Positions 8,029 to 16,062 of a stretch of 33,575 nucleotides of DNA are shown here, in pieces. The notes under the pieces were generated by a model that was not told the origin of the DNA, ran no database searches, and worked only from the letters and a program-made list of their open reading frames with translations. The translations under genes and the position numbers were made by a program. The stretch comes from JAZDFC01 sp043808235 (GTDB lineage: Bacteria; Bacteroidota; Ignavibacteria; Ignavibacteriales; Melioribacteraceae), in NCBI GenBank assembly GCA_043808235.1, contig JAZDFC010000071.1, positions 1 to 33,575 on the forward strand. The letters are read 5' to 3'. Numbering within the stretch: the first letter of the stretch is position 1; each line of letters begins with the position of its first letter.

Positions 8029-8874
8029 CTATTTTCCCATTTCGCGTAAGATGAGCAAAGAACAAGGCAGCTCTTTAAATAAAAATTCCTGGTCATGGGG
8101 AAACAGCCTGTCAAAGAAGGTTAATTTCTTTTCCGGTGCACGGATAACCAGCAAATCGCCGCCGGATGATTTAATATATTTATTAACTTCCCAACCGGGT
8201 TTGCCGTAAAGACAAGCGGTTTTGATATTTGGTCCCTTCAAATTCAATTCACGTACAAACATTTTCATTTTTTCTTCTTCCTCTTTCTGCCAGTCAAGGC
8301 GAACCTGCTCGGTTTCTTCTGCCGATCCTGAATCCGCAACAGTGATTGCCAGGCCGGGAGTTTCAAATTCCCGGAGTATAATAAATTCCTTTGCGTTCTC
8401 TAATTTGGCAAGTTCGTAGGCTTTCTTAACTGAAATTTCAGCGGGATATGAGAAATCGGTGGTAACACAAATTTTACGGAACGGCACCGACTCAGCCGAG
8501 GGCGAGACTAAAATAAGTACCGAACATGGAGCCTCACGCATTATTTTACGCGCAACTGAACCGATGTAATATTTTATGATAGTTTCTTTTTCAAGCGCAC
8601 CAGCTAACAGCAGATCGATTTTTTGATCTTCTGCAAATTTTAAAATCACATCCGCGGGATCGTCATTCTCCCAAAATACGTTTTGCGAAAATTCACCAAG
8701 TCCAGCCTGAATAATAAATTGATTTAGAGATTTTTCGAGTTCCGGAGTTTTAGCGCCGACATGAATCAAGTTAAGTTCGGCATTTAATAATTTCGCCAAT
8801 CGCTTGGCATTCTTTAGTAGAGCTATGCTATTGGGCGAAAAAGTTATGGCTAATCCAATTTTTTTGAATGGCAT
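8029..8874 (-). CDS. Tandem universal stress protein (UspA-like)
   Basis: This 281-residue cytosolic protein contains two UspA-like halves. The first (about 1-130) starts FKKIGLAITFSPNS and ends with IGSVARKIMREAPCSVLIL, the usual nucleotide-binding C-terminal strand. The second (about 140-281) starts RKICVTTDFSYPAE and ends with ELPCSLLIL, but lacks a clear glycine-rich nucleotide-binding motif and looks degenerate. Its stop codon lies five bases before the antiporter start, so the two genes are probably co-transcribed. In many bacteria Usp proteins regulate neighbouring ion transporters, often through ATP or cyclic-nucleotide binding, and that is the best guess here. Nothing in the sequence identifies the ligand. 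Confidence 0.88.
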   Translation of the reverse strand: MPFKKIGLAITFSPNSIALLKNAKRLAKLLNAELNLIHVGAKTPELEKSLNQFIIQAGLGEFSQNVFWENDDPADVILKFAEDQKIDLLLAGALEKETIIKYYIGSVARKIMREAPCSVLILVSPSAESVPFRKICVTTDFSYPAEISVKKAYELAKLENAKEFIILREFETPGLAITVADSGSAEETEQVRLDWQKEEEEKMKMFVRELNLKGPNIKTACLYGKPGWEVNKYIKSSGGDLLVIRAPEKKLTFFDRLFPHDQEFLFKELPCSLLILREMGK

Positions 8875-8990
8875 ATTATACCAAAAGTTGTTTCAGAAAT
8901 TCCTTGCGATAAACATAACTAATTTTGATTTTAAATTCGCCGGTTGGGTGAAAGGAATATTTCCAATGATTTAAGAGTTAACAGCTATTC

Positions 8991-11246
8991 TCACAGGTTG
9001 AAATACATCTTATAAGTTAGTCTTAAACTCCTTCCCGCTTCGGGCATTATTGATTTTACCCGTGACAAATGATTCCGGTATTCTTTATTAAAAATATTTT
9101 CAGCAGTGAATGAGAAATTATGAATGAATGTTTCGGAAGCAATTGAATACTGCGCATAAAAATTAAAAACTGCATAACCTGCGGTTGGCTCTTCGAATTC
9201 ATCTACTAAATTTTGTGCTGGTACAATCTCACTGTTTAATCCAATGCTCAACTCATCAACTTTATATTTCAATTCGAGTAATAATTTCATCGGAGGTATT
9301 TGTGGAAGCGGTTTATTTGTCTCCGTAAATTTTCCATTCGTGTAGCTGATTGATGAGGAAATGGAAAAATCGTTGAATGCCTTCCAATCAAACTGTCCTT
9401 CAAAACCATACATCATAGCTCCGACACCGTATGTAGCATAAATGGGAAGAAAGGTGGAATAATTTGTCTCGCCTGTGTTCCGTGGAATTATATAATTGTT
9501 GATTTGATTCCGGAAAAGGTTAATTGTGAAATTGAGTTCGTCGAACTTATGATAAATAAAAACCTCGGCGCCTATTCCACTTTCGGCAATCAAATCCGGA
9601 TTGCCAATCTCGTGTGAATATGCGGCAAGGTGAGGTCCTTCGGAAAACAATTCTTCAATCGTGGGCACGCGCGAGGACTTGCTGATGTTGGCGCCGACAA
9701 AAACAATATCCGTTAGAGAATACATTGTAGAGAAAGAAAGCGAGTATGTATTAAAAACTCTCTTCCGGACATTCCCAATTTTTGCATTCTCATTTTTTCT
9801 TTCGGGATCTATAACGTCGTAGTTATACCGCGCGCCGAATTCGAAATTAAACTTTCCGGTTGTGAAGTTCTCAAACAAATAAGCCGATAAATTGAAAGAA
9901 TTTGTTGGAGAAGTAAATACTCTGCCACCGATGTCAAAGTCCCGGCTCTCGAATGAAAGACCGGCAATCCCTTCGTTTATAATACCAAATTTCTTTTGAA
10001 TAAAATTTACCAAACCGGCATAATTCACAATCTTGAATTCGGAACCGATGCTTCCGTTTGATTCGAATTCCTTGTGTCTGTAAAGCGTTCGGGATATACT
10101 GATTTCGGCGTTGTTAAAGAAATTGGATGATAAATTAATCTTCGATTTCAAATTCAATTGTCTTCTGAAAATATCAATATCAACTCCTTTGGGATGAGCG
10201 CCAACAAATCCGCCGGGGATACCGTAGTTTAATTCGTAATCGCGGTATGATAATCCAAGGTAGCCGAAGTCATCAATATAACTTCCTCCCGCACATAGAT
10301 TAATATTTTCCGAATTTGAGTTCATCAGCGTACCAATAGGTGTTGAGAGATCGTCGGTTTTCCGCCGGCTTCCCTCAAAACGCAACTGAAAATTTGAAAT
10401 TGGAATTTCGGTTATCAACGAACCGAGATAACCGTTATTTGCAGACTCGCCATACAAACCCAAACTACCAATTATGTTTTGGTGATTGTTGTCGGGAATT
10501 TCCTGCTTAATAACATTAACAACTCCACCAATTGTAGTTGAAGTTTTTGTGAGAACTTTTGGACCGCGAATAACTTCTATTCTGTCAATTGAAAAAGGTT
10601 CGATTGTGACTGCATGATCGGGCGATGTGGATGATAAGTCAGTCGTTTCAATTCCGTCTTCACTTATTAACACTCTATCACCGCCGAGTCCACGGATTAC
10701 AGGTCGTGCAGGCGCCGGACCCATCGACCGGATTGCCAGGCCGGTTTCGTTCTTCAAGGTTGATGCGAGGGTCAATCCTAAATTTTTCTGAAGTTCTTTT
10801 CCCTTTACGACATTTACGTTTTCGTAATATTCTTCAAATTGCGAATTGACCGCTTGCCCGGAAACAATAACTGTTGATATTTCAATAGCCTTGGGCTCGA
10901 TATAAATTACTAGCAAGGTCAAATTGTCTTCATTGAAATTATAACTCACCATATTATCTTTGTAGGCAATGTGGTTTACCTGTATATGATAATTACCGTC
11001 AGTCAAATTGTAAAAATTGAACATTCCATTTTCATCGGAAGTTACTGTTATTTCCTTTTCAATAAGAGTTACTACAGCATTGGCAACCGGCATATTGATC
11101 CCGGCCACATCCATTATAGTTCCGTGAAGTGTTCCTTTATGTTCAGCTAAAGACGCGCTGATATTTGATGTAAGGAGAAATAAGAGGAGGAGAAAAAAAA
11201 CTTCTCTTCCCCTGTTAAATGTTTTTTTCAATGTAAACTCAATCAA
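8991..11246 (-). CDS. TonB-dependent outer-membrane receptor, ZnuD-like (probable metal uptake)
   Basis: The 751-residue protein has a signal peptide (about 1-33), a carboxypeptidase-regulatory-like beta domain (about 38-120), a possible TonB box (STVIVSG near 123-130), a plug domain (about 130-250) with RPVIRGLGGDRVLI, SSTSPDHAVTIEPF and IEVIRGPKVL, and then a 22-strand barrel. The plug residues resemble ZnuD and related zinc receptors, so zinc or another transition metal is the likely cargo. The GP-LYGSNAIGG stretch usual in such plugs is replaced by a variant (KVLTKTSTTIGG). The start is a TTG at 11246, nine bases after the lipoprotein stop codon; there is no ATG nearby. The His-rich protein and lipoprotein upstream support a metal role. 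Confidence 0.88.
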   Translation of the reverse strand: MIEFTLKKTFNRGREVFFLLLLFLLTSNISASLAEHKGTLHGTIMDVAGINMPVANAVVTLIEKEITVTSDENGMFNFYNLTDGNYHIQVNHIAYKDNMVSYNFNEDNLTLLVIYIEPKAIEISTVIVSGQAVNSQFEEYYENVNVVKGKELQKNLGLTLASTLKNETGLAIRSMGPAPARPVIRGLGGDRVLISEDGIETTDLSSTSPDHAVTIEPFSIDRIEVIRGPKVLTKTSTTIGGVVNVIKQEIPDNNHQNIIGSLGLYGESANNGYLGSLITEIPISNFQLRFEGSRRKTDDLSTPIGTLMNSNSENINLCAGGSYIDDFGYLGLSYRDYELNYGIPGGFVGAHPKGVDIDIFRRQLNLKSKINLSSNFFNNAEISISRTLYRHKEFESNGSIGSEFKIVNYAGLVNFIQKKFGIINEGIAGLSFESRDFDIGGRVFTSPTNSFNLSAYLFENFTTGKFNFEFGARYNYDVIDPERKNENAKIGNVRKRVFNTYSLSFSTMYSLTDIVFVGANISKSSRVPTIEELFSEGPHLAAYSHEIGNPDLIAESGIGAEVFIYHKFDELNFTINLFRNQINNYIIPRNTGETNYSTFLPIYATYGVGAMMYGFEGQFDWKAFNDFSISSSISYTNGKFTETNKPLPQIPPMKLLLELKYKVDELSIGLNSEIVPAQNLVDEFEEPTAGYAVFNFYAQYSIASETFIHNFSFTAENIFNKEYRNHLSRVKSIMPEAGRSLRLTYKMYFNL

Positions 11247-11255
11247 TTTAAAATG

Positions 11256-11735
11256 TTATTTAACAACAACGGGAATATTTCCCGAACGGTAATCTTTATG
11301 ATCAACATGATAGATAAATAACTCCAGTGTAGTTGCGCCCTTCTTCAAACCGCGAAGATGAAATTCGTAACCGCCTTCTTCGCCGGGATGCTGATAGGTC
11401 GCAACAACGGCAGCATCGCCTACTTCAAAGCCGAGATAATGATCTTCTTCGTCAACCGGCGGATCTATTATCTCTTCATTCTCATCGTAGAATTTTACTG
11501 TGAAATGGTCCGACAAATCACCTTCGGGGGCATACAGAGTATCGTTTGTTACTCCACGCAAGATAGATGCCGCTACAGCTCCGGTTGCATCATAAACAAC
11601 TGTACCGATAGCTTCAAAATGATTTTCTTGCGGTTCAACTGGATCGCCGCTATCGCAAGAAGTGAAAAGAAATATAGTTAATAATAAATTTATGATAATA
11701 AAGAAATTATTCTTTTTTAATAAAAGAAATCGCAT
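11256..11735 (-). CDS. Lipoprotein partner of the TonB receptor
   Basis: This 159-residue protein has a lipoprotein signal peptide with lipobox FTSC (cysteine 27) and an acidic mature part rich in Glu, Asp and His (EENHF, EEDHYLG, HPGEEGGYEFHLRG, YHVDHKDYRSG). The end looks like a beta-sandwich with a GATTLELFIYHVDHK strand. A strong ribosome-binding site AGGAG (minus strand, 11745-11741) precedes the ATG. The TonB receptor starts nine bases after its stop codon in the same reading frame, so coupling is tight. It probably acts at the outer membrane with the receptor, perhaps binding the metal or holding the complex. No established family name is recognised. Confidence 0.75.
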   Translation of the reverse strand: MRFLLLKKNNFFIIINLLLTIFLFTSCDSGDPVEPQENHFEAIGTVVYDATGAVAASILRGVTNDTLYAPEGDLSDHFTVKFYDENEEIIDPPVDEEDHYLGFEVGDAAVVATYQHPGEEGGYEFHLRGLKKGATTLELFIYHVDHKDYRSGNIPVVVK

Positions 11736-11787
11736 AATAACTCCTATGTGCTAAGGGAATAAAATTAATTAAACACACTTTGTAATT

Positions 11788-11842
11788 CGAAGCAGCGCTT
11801 CGTACTGTGAAATAATTTTTGCTATCGAAGTTCTCGCTTCGA
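11788..11842. repeat. Pair of related short hairpins inside the metal-uptake operon
   Basis: Two small palindromes built on the same CGAAG/CTTCG arms lie in the 136-base gap between the His-rich gene and the lipoprotein gene: 11788-11802 (6-bp stem, 3-base loop) and 11825-11842 (6-bp stem, 6-base loop). They may fold in the transcript and act as a processing or attenuation point, or they may be two copies of a small dispersed repeat. Neither has a T tract, so simple termination is unlikely. Confidence 0.45.
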
Positions 11843-11871
11843 CTTACAAGTAATAGATAGAAAAGGAATTG

Positions 11872-12225
11872 TTAAGCTTGTGGAGGTCCGCGAAGTTGTA
11901 AGCAAGGATAAAATGATTTAAATAAACTTATATTTTGGTATTGAAGAATGGAAACGTTATAGCTGCTAAAAACCGGTTTGGAATAAATGGTTCCAGTATC
12001 TATTTGAGAAAGGAAAATGCTATATTGATGGACAGGACAACTATCCGAGGAATACACCGAGTAATGATTGACAGCATTATGAACCGGCAAATTGTAAGTT
12101 GAATCATAAGAACCCGAATTCGAAGGATGGTGGTGAAAAGCCACCAAAATCAAAGAAAAACTATACGCACCAGCAATAGCGAGCGAAACGTTCCGGGTGA
12201 TATTTTTCTTAAAATTCAAATTCAT
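11872..12225 (-). CDS. Small His/Cys-containing membrane or exported protein next to the metal receptor
   Basis: The product is about 117 residues from ATG 12225; a TTG at 12261 would add 12. It has one hydrophobic N-terminal segment (VSLAIAGAYSFSLILVAF, about residues 13-30) followed directly by HHHPS. Further on are HNAVNHYSVYSSDSCPVHQYSIF, a second cysteine in FYPCLQL, and the C-terminal RGPPQA. This pattern (one membrane helix, His cluster, Cys-x-x-His, terminal R-x-PP) resembles small proteins often found beside copper or zinc genes in Bacteroidota, comparable to DUF2946-like proteins. A periplasmic metal-binding or sensing role is plausible but unproven. It is the first gene of the three-gene receptor module. 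Confidence 0.65.
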   Translation of the reverse strand: MNLNFKKNITRNVSLAIAGAYSFSLILVAFHHHPSNSGSYDSTYNLPVHNAVNHYSVYSSDSCPVHQYSIFLSQIDTGTIYSKPVFSSYNVSILQYQNISLFKSFYPCLQLRGPPQA

Positions 12226-12323
12226 GTAAACTAAACTGCGAAAGCAGTATAAAAAGTTCAAGAGAAATATTTTTTCTTTTTATTCCCTTTACAAACTTTC
12301 CCACTTTAAAAACTTGTAACTTG

Positions 12324-12575
12324 TCACGGCACCGGGTCGTAACCGCTACCGCCCCATGGATGGCAGCGGGAGATACGTTTAATTCCCAGCCAGATACCCT
12401 TGAAGAAACCGTATTTCTTCAAAGCTTCCAAAGTATATTGGGAACATGTGGGAGAATATCGGCATGATGAAGGTAAAATAGGCGAAATCAATAATTGATA
12501 AAACCGGATTAGAAAAATAAACGGCAGACTTATCAGTTTATTAACGAGCACAAATATTCTTCTTAATTTACTCAT
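12324..12575 (-). CDS. yidD: Membrane protein insertion efficiency factor YidD
   Basis: This 83-residue protein has the YidD signature: an amphipathic N-terminal helix (LVNKLISLPFIFLIRFYQLL), the Cys-containing SSCRYSPTCSQYTLEALKKYG (residues 36-56), and RISRCHPWGGSGYDPVP at the C-terminus. YidD lies at the inner face of the cytoplasmic membrane and helps YidC/Sec insert membrane proteins. It is usually encoded near rnpA, rpmH and yidC, but here it is separate, between pyrE and the metal-uptake genes. All three conserved cysteines are present and the length is normal. Confidence 0.95.
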   Translation of the reverse strand: MSKLRRIFVLVNKLISLPFIFLIRFYQLLISPILPSSCRYSPTCSQYTLEALKKYGFFKGIWLGIKRISRCHPWGGSGYDPVP

Positions 12576-12627
12576 TAGCAGACAACAACAAATTTAATTC
12601 AGAACACAAAAGGGATCATTTAAATTT

Positions 12628-12681
12628 GGGCTAAAGCCCTTATTTGGAGTAGTAATTTATACCCCGGCATAAATGCCGGGG
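12628..12681. repeat. Two REP-like GC-rich palindromes between yidD and pyrE
   Basis: A perfect small palindrome GGGCTAAAGCCC at 12628-12639 is followed by a 20-base palindrome at 12662-12681 (arms CCCCGGCA and TGCCGGGG around TAAA). They lie just after the pyrE stop codon on the minus strand. The second lacks a T tract but could still stop transcription. Such pairs (GGGCT-AAAGCCC and CCCCGGCAT) look like dispersed REP-type elements rather than gene-specific terminators. Confidence 0.6.
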
Positions 12682-12702
12682 CAATTCAATCAAATGTCAA
12701 TT

Positions 12703-13230
12703 TTATTTTATATACGATTTGATTTCTTCCATTGTAAACAATGGAATCAAATCCAATCCGGCATTCTTCAAATTATCGTATGCTTTCGGATCGCGGACAA
12801 TAACGCCCATTACAATTTCTACCGAAGCGCCGAGCAAGCGCAATTCGTTTGCGCTGGTTATTATTTGTCCGCCGGTGGTAACAACATCTTCAATAATTGT
12901 AACCTTTTTGCCTGCAAATTCGGTTCCTTCGGCTAATTTTCTTGTTCCATATTCTTTTGCTTTTTTGCGAACGAAGATTGCCGGTATCCCGGTCCTCTGC
13001 GAAAGCATCGTTGCGATTGGGATTCCGCCCATTTCGAGCCCCGCCAATATTTCAGTGTTTGCCGGAATTAGTTCTTTCATGTGGTTTGTAATTTCATCAA
13101 GGATTTCCGGAATCGATTCGAAGCGGTATTTGTCAAAATATTCGTTTGAAATTTGTCCCGATCTCAAAAGGAATTCACCGGTGAGATGGGCAACATCAAA
13201 AATTTTTTTGCCGAGTATTTCTTTGGTCAT
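12703..13230 (-). CDS. pyrE: Orotate phosphoribosyltransferase
   Basis: The 175-residue cytosolic enzyme joins orotate and PRPP to make OMP in pyrimidine synthesis. The PRPP-binding motif is visible as VTIIEDVVTTGGQ (about residues 110-122). The upstream catalytic loop is FVRKKAKEYGTRKLAEG, with its lysines, and the N-terminal part contains LRSGQISNEYFDKYRFE, which matches the orotate-site YxDKR-like segment of PyrE. The length is that of short bacterial PyrE. It is transcribed divergently from topA across a 227-base gap. No other pyrimidine gene is nearby. Confidence 0.93.
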   Translation of the reverse strand: MTKEILGKKIFDVAHLTGEFLLRSGQISNEYFDKYRFESIPEILDEITNHMKELIPANTEILAGLEMGGIPIATMLSQRTGIPAIFVRKKAKEYGTRKLAEGTEFAGKKVTIIEDVVTTGGQIITSANELRLLGASVEIVMGVIVRDPKAYDNLKNAGLDLIPLFTMEEIKSYIK

Positions 13231-13380
13231 GATTGATTTCTGTTTAATTATAAAAAAATTTTTCCACCGAGAAAATAACCAAATAAATACATTTGATTAA
13301 AGATAATTTTAGACTAATGTTCATCAGGGAATAAAAAAATTTACTCCTCAAAACGAACATATAGTAGTAAACCGGCTTGT

Positions 13381-13413
13381 AAAGCAATTTTGAATTAAAT
13401 ACCAAATTGCTTT
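13381..13413. promoter_or_regulatory. Inverted repeat in the pyrE-topA divergent promoter region
   Basis: Perfect 10-base arms AAAGCAATTT (13381-13390) and AAATTGCTTT (13404-13413) are separated by 13 bases, about 45 bases before the topA start. This could be an operator or a hairpin in the 5' leader of topA. No convincing -33/-7 promoter pair was found in this 227-base region on either strand, so its role is uncertain. Confidence 0.35.
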
Positions 13414-13457
13414 TATTTGCCCTTCATTTTTTCAAATATAGCGGATAAGATTGATTT

Positions 13458-15908
13458 ATGAGTAGTATTAAAAATGTTGTTATAGTGGAATCGCCTGCAA
13501 AAGCAAAGACTATCGAAGGATTTTTAGGAAAAGATTTTACGGTTGTATCGAGTTACGGACACATACGCGATCTCGAAAAAAAGAACAGCGGCATAGATAT
13601 TTCGAATCAGTTTAAACCGAATTATATAATTCCGGATGAGAAAAAACATCGTGTAAAAGAATTAAAACAGGTTGTTAAAAATTCGGAAACAGTTTGGCTT
13701 GCCACTGACGAGGACCGCGAAGGGGAAGCTATCTCATGGCATTTAAAAGAAGTGCTGGAGTTGGATGATAAGAAGATCAATCGGATTGTATTTAACGAGA
13801 TAACGAAAACTGCCATTCTCGAAGCAGTACAAAATCCGCGGAAAATCGATCAGAATTTAGTTGAGGCTCAGCAAGCACGCAGAATACTCGATCGGCTCGT
13901 TGGATTTGAGTTGTCTCCGATACTATGGCGGAAAATTAAAACACAACTTTCAGCAGGACGCGTTCAGTCCGTTGCCGTCCGTTTGATTGTTGAACGAGAA
14001 AGAGAGATTGACGCTTTTAATTCCGAGAATTATTTCCGTGTTGTCGGTGAATTCCCGGTGGAAGATGAAAACGGAAAAGTATCTGTTATCAAAGCCGAGC
14101 TTTCTAAAAAATTTAATGCTGAAAAGGAAGCTCAGGAATTTCTTGAGAAGTGCAAGAAAGCAAATTTTGAAATCGGCAGCCTCGAAAAGAAATTTGCGAA
14201 AAAATCTCCGGCTCCGCCTTTTACAACTTCAACATTACAGCAGGAAGCCAGCCGCAAACTTGGATACGGCGTTTCGAAAACTATGATGGTTGCACAGAGA
14301 TTATACGAATCGGGTTTCATCACTTACATGAGAACCGATTCGGTAAATCTTTCGGATATGGCGCTCGGCATTTCAAAGAAAGTTATTACCGATTCATTCG
14401 GCAAGGAATATTCTCAGACACGGCAGTTCAAAACCAAATCTGCAATGGCACAGGAAGCGCATGAAGCGATCCGTCCATCTTACTTCGATAGGTTTGAAAT
14501 CGATGGTTCGAAAGAAGAAAAAAATCTTTACGAGTTAATCTGGAAACGTGCAATTGCATCGCAGATGAGCGACGCCGAACTTGAAAGAACTACAGTAAAA
14601 ATAGACATATCGAATACGGATGAAAAATTTATTGCGAAGGGCGAGATTATTAAGTTCGACGGATTTCTAAAAGTATATCTTGAATCAACCGATGAAGAAG
14701 GAACAAACGGAAATGGCGGAGATAGCGGAATTCTTCCCCCGCTTAACGAAGGACAGAAATTAAATTTCAAAACCATCACTGCGACCGAAAGATTCTCACG
14801 CCCATCTGCAAGATATACCGAAGCGAGCCTCGTAAAAAAATTGGAGGAGCTTGGTATCGGCAGACCATCAACCTATGCGCCGACAATCAGTACGATTCAG
14901 AAACGCGGTTATGTTACAAAAGATGAGAGAACAGGAAAAGAAAGAAGCTACACAGTACTTTCTCTCAATGAAAAGAAATCAATTACAAAAGACACTAAAA
15001 CTGAAATTACAGGCGCCGATAAAGGTAAACTTTTCCCTGCTGATATTGCAATGCTTGTAAACGATTTCCTGCTTGTGAATTTCCCGGTGATAATGGATTA
15101 TCAATTTACCGCGCATATCGAAGAAGAGCTTGACGAAGTGGCTGAAGGGAAAATCGACTGGCATGTTATGCTCGATGAATTCTATCAACCTTTCCATGAA
15201 AAAGTAGAACATACAATTGAGAACAGCGAACGTGTTTCCGGTGAAAGAATTCTCGGTGTCGATCCAAATTCGGGCAGACAATTATCGGTGAGGATGGCGA
15301 GGTTTGGCGCTGTTGCCCAGCTAACCGACTTAAAAGATACCGATGCCAAACCGGAATATGCCGGACTGAGAAGAGATCAAAAACTCGAAACCATTTCAAT
15401 GGAAGAAGCGCTCGAGTTGTTTAAACTGCCGCGTACCGTGGGAGAATATGAAGATAAGGAAGTTGTAGCTGCGATTGGAAGATTCGGTCCGTACCTTCGT
15501 CACGATGGAAAATTTTATTCGTTAAAAAAAGAATACGATCCGCACACAATTGATATTGAAGCCGCAATTGAAGTGATTGATTTGAAGAGGGAAAAGGATA
15601 TCGAAAGGACTATTAAAACTTTTGATGAGGATAATGAAGTACAAATCCTTGTCGGTAGATGGGGACCGTACTTAAAAGCAGGCAAGAAAAATATCCGTAT
15701 TCCCAAAGACAAAGAAGCCGCAACACTTACATACGAAGATTGCGTAAAACTGATTGAGGAATACGATATAAAAAATCCGCCGAAAAGAGGCGCTGCGAAA
15801 AAGACTGCTGGAAAGAAGCAAGCCAACGAAATAAAAGCCGAAAAGAAACCGGCAAAGGAAAAACCGACTGCAAAAAAAAACGCCACGAAAAAAACAAACA
15901 AGAAATAA
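13458..15908 (+). CDS. topA: DNA topoisomerase I
   Basis: The 816-residue type IA topoisomerase relaxes negatively supercoiled DNA. The Toprim domain is at the N-terminus (VIVESPAKAKTIE with Glu11; ATDEDREGEA with Asp84, Asp86 and Glu88). The catalytic tyrosine is Tyr290 in SGFITYMRTDSVNLS, and the gate region contains LVEAQQARRILDRLVG and IGRPSTYAPTI. The C-terminus carries topoisomerase C-terminal repeats (AIGRFGPYLRHDGKF and VGRWGPYLKAGKKN) in place of tetra-cysteine zinc fingers, then a Lys/Ala-rich tail (about 785-816) that probably binds DNA non-specifically. It is a single gene with a terminator at 15937-15965. Confidence 0.97.
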   Translation: MSSIKNVVIVESPAKAKTIEGFLGKDFTVVSSYGHIRDLEKKNSGIDISNQFKPNYIIPDEKKHRVKELKQVVKNSETVWLATDEDREGEAISWHLKEVLELDDKKINRIVFNEITKTAILEAVQNPRKIDQNLVEAQQARRILDRLVGFELSPILWRKIKTQLSAGRVQSVAVRLIVEREREIDAFNSENYFRVVGEFPVEDENGKVSVIKAELSKKFNAEKEAQEFLEKCKKANFEIGSLEKKFAKKSPAPPFTTSTLQQEASRKLGYGVSKTMMVAQRLYESGFITYMRTDSVNLSDMALGISKKVITDSFGKEYSQTRQFKTKSAMAQEAHEAIRPSYFDRFEIDGSKEEKNLYELIWKRAIASQMSDAELERTTVKIDISNTDEKFIAKGEIIKFDGFLKVYLESTDEEGTNGNGGDSGILPPLNEGQKLNFKTITATERFSRPSARYTEASLVKKLEELGIGRPSTYAPTISTIQKRGYVTKDERTGKERSYTVLSLNEKKSITKDTKTEITGADKGKLFPADIAMLVNDFLLVNFPVIMDYQFTAHIEEELDEVAEGKIDWHVMLDEFYQPFHEKVEHTIENSERVSGERILGVDPNSGRQLSVRMARFGAVAQLTDLKDTDAKPEYAGLRRDQKLETISMEEALELFKLPRTVGEYEDKEVVAAIGRFGPYLRHDGKFYSLKKEYDPHTIDIEAAIEVIDLKREKDIERTIKTFDEDNEVQILVGRWGPYLKAGKKNIRIPKDKEAATLTYEDCVKLIEEYDIKNPPKRGAAKKTAGKKQANEIKAEKKPAKEKPTAKKNATKKTNKK

Positions 15909-15936
15909 GTTTATAATAATTTCATTTCACGATAGG

Positions 15937-15965
15937 ATCTCCGTCATTTGCCGGTGGAGATTTTT
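15937..15965 (+). terminator. Terminator after topA
   Basis: Arms ATCTCC (15937-15942) and GGAGAT (15956-15961), extended inward by wobble pairs, are followed by a run of T (15961-15965). It lies about 30 bases after the topA stop codon and about 100 before zwf. Confidence 0.65.
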
Positions 15966-16011
15966 ATTATTCGCTCCTGAATCCATTTTATTCTAACGTC
16001 ATCAAAATAAA

Positions 16012-16032
16012 TACGGAACATATTTTTCCGTA
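16012..16032. promoter_or_regulatory. Inverted repeat upstream of zwf
   Basis: TACGGAA (16012-16018) and TTCCGTA (16026-16032) form a perfect 7-base inverted repeat with a 7-base spacer, ending 30 bases before the zwf start codon. The ribosome-binding site AAGGA (16053-16057) is separate from it. It could be an operator or a leader hairpin. No regulator gene is adjacent. Confidence 0.35.
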
Positions 16033-16062
16033 ATTTTATTTATAAAGATAAAAAGGATAATT

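Noticed and set aside
8024..8065. TTG at 8065 as the start of the antiporter gene
   Set aside because: It would overlap the stress-protein gene by 37 bases, while ATG 8023 sits just after its stop codon and starts right before the first membrane helix.
12719..13300. Plus-strand open frame of 193 codons over pyrE
   Set aside because: It is antisense to pyrE, which has its PRPP motif; the frame lacks a start context and any domain.
15515..15901. Phe-rich minus-strand frame of 128 codons in topA
   Set aside because: It arises from the Lys-rich tail of TopA read on the other strand.
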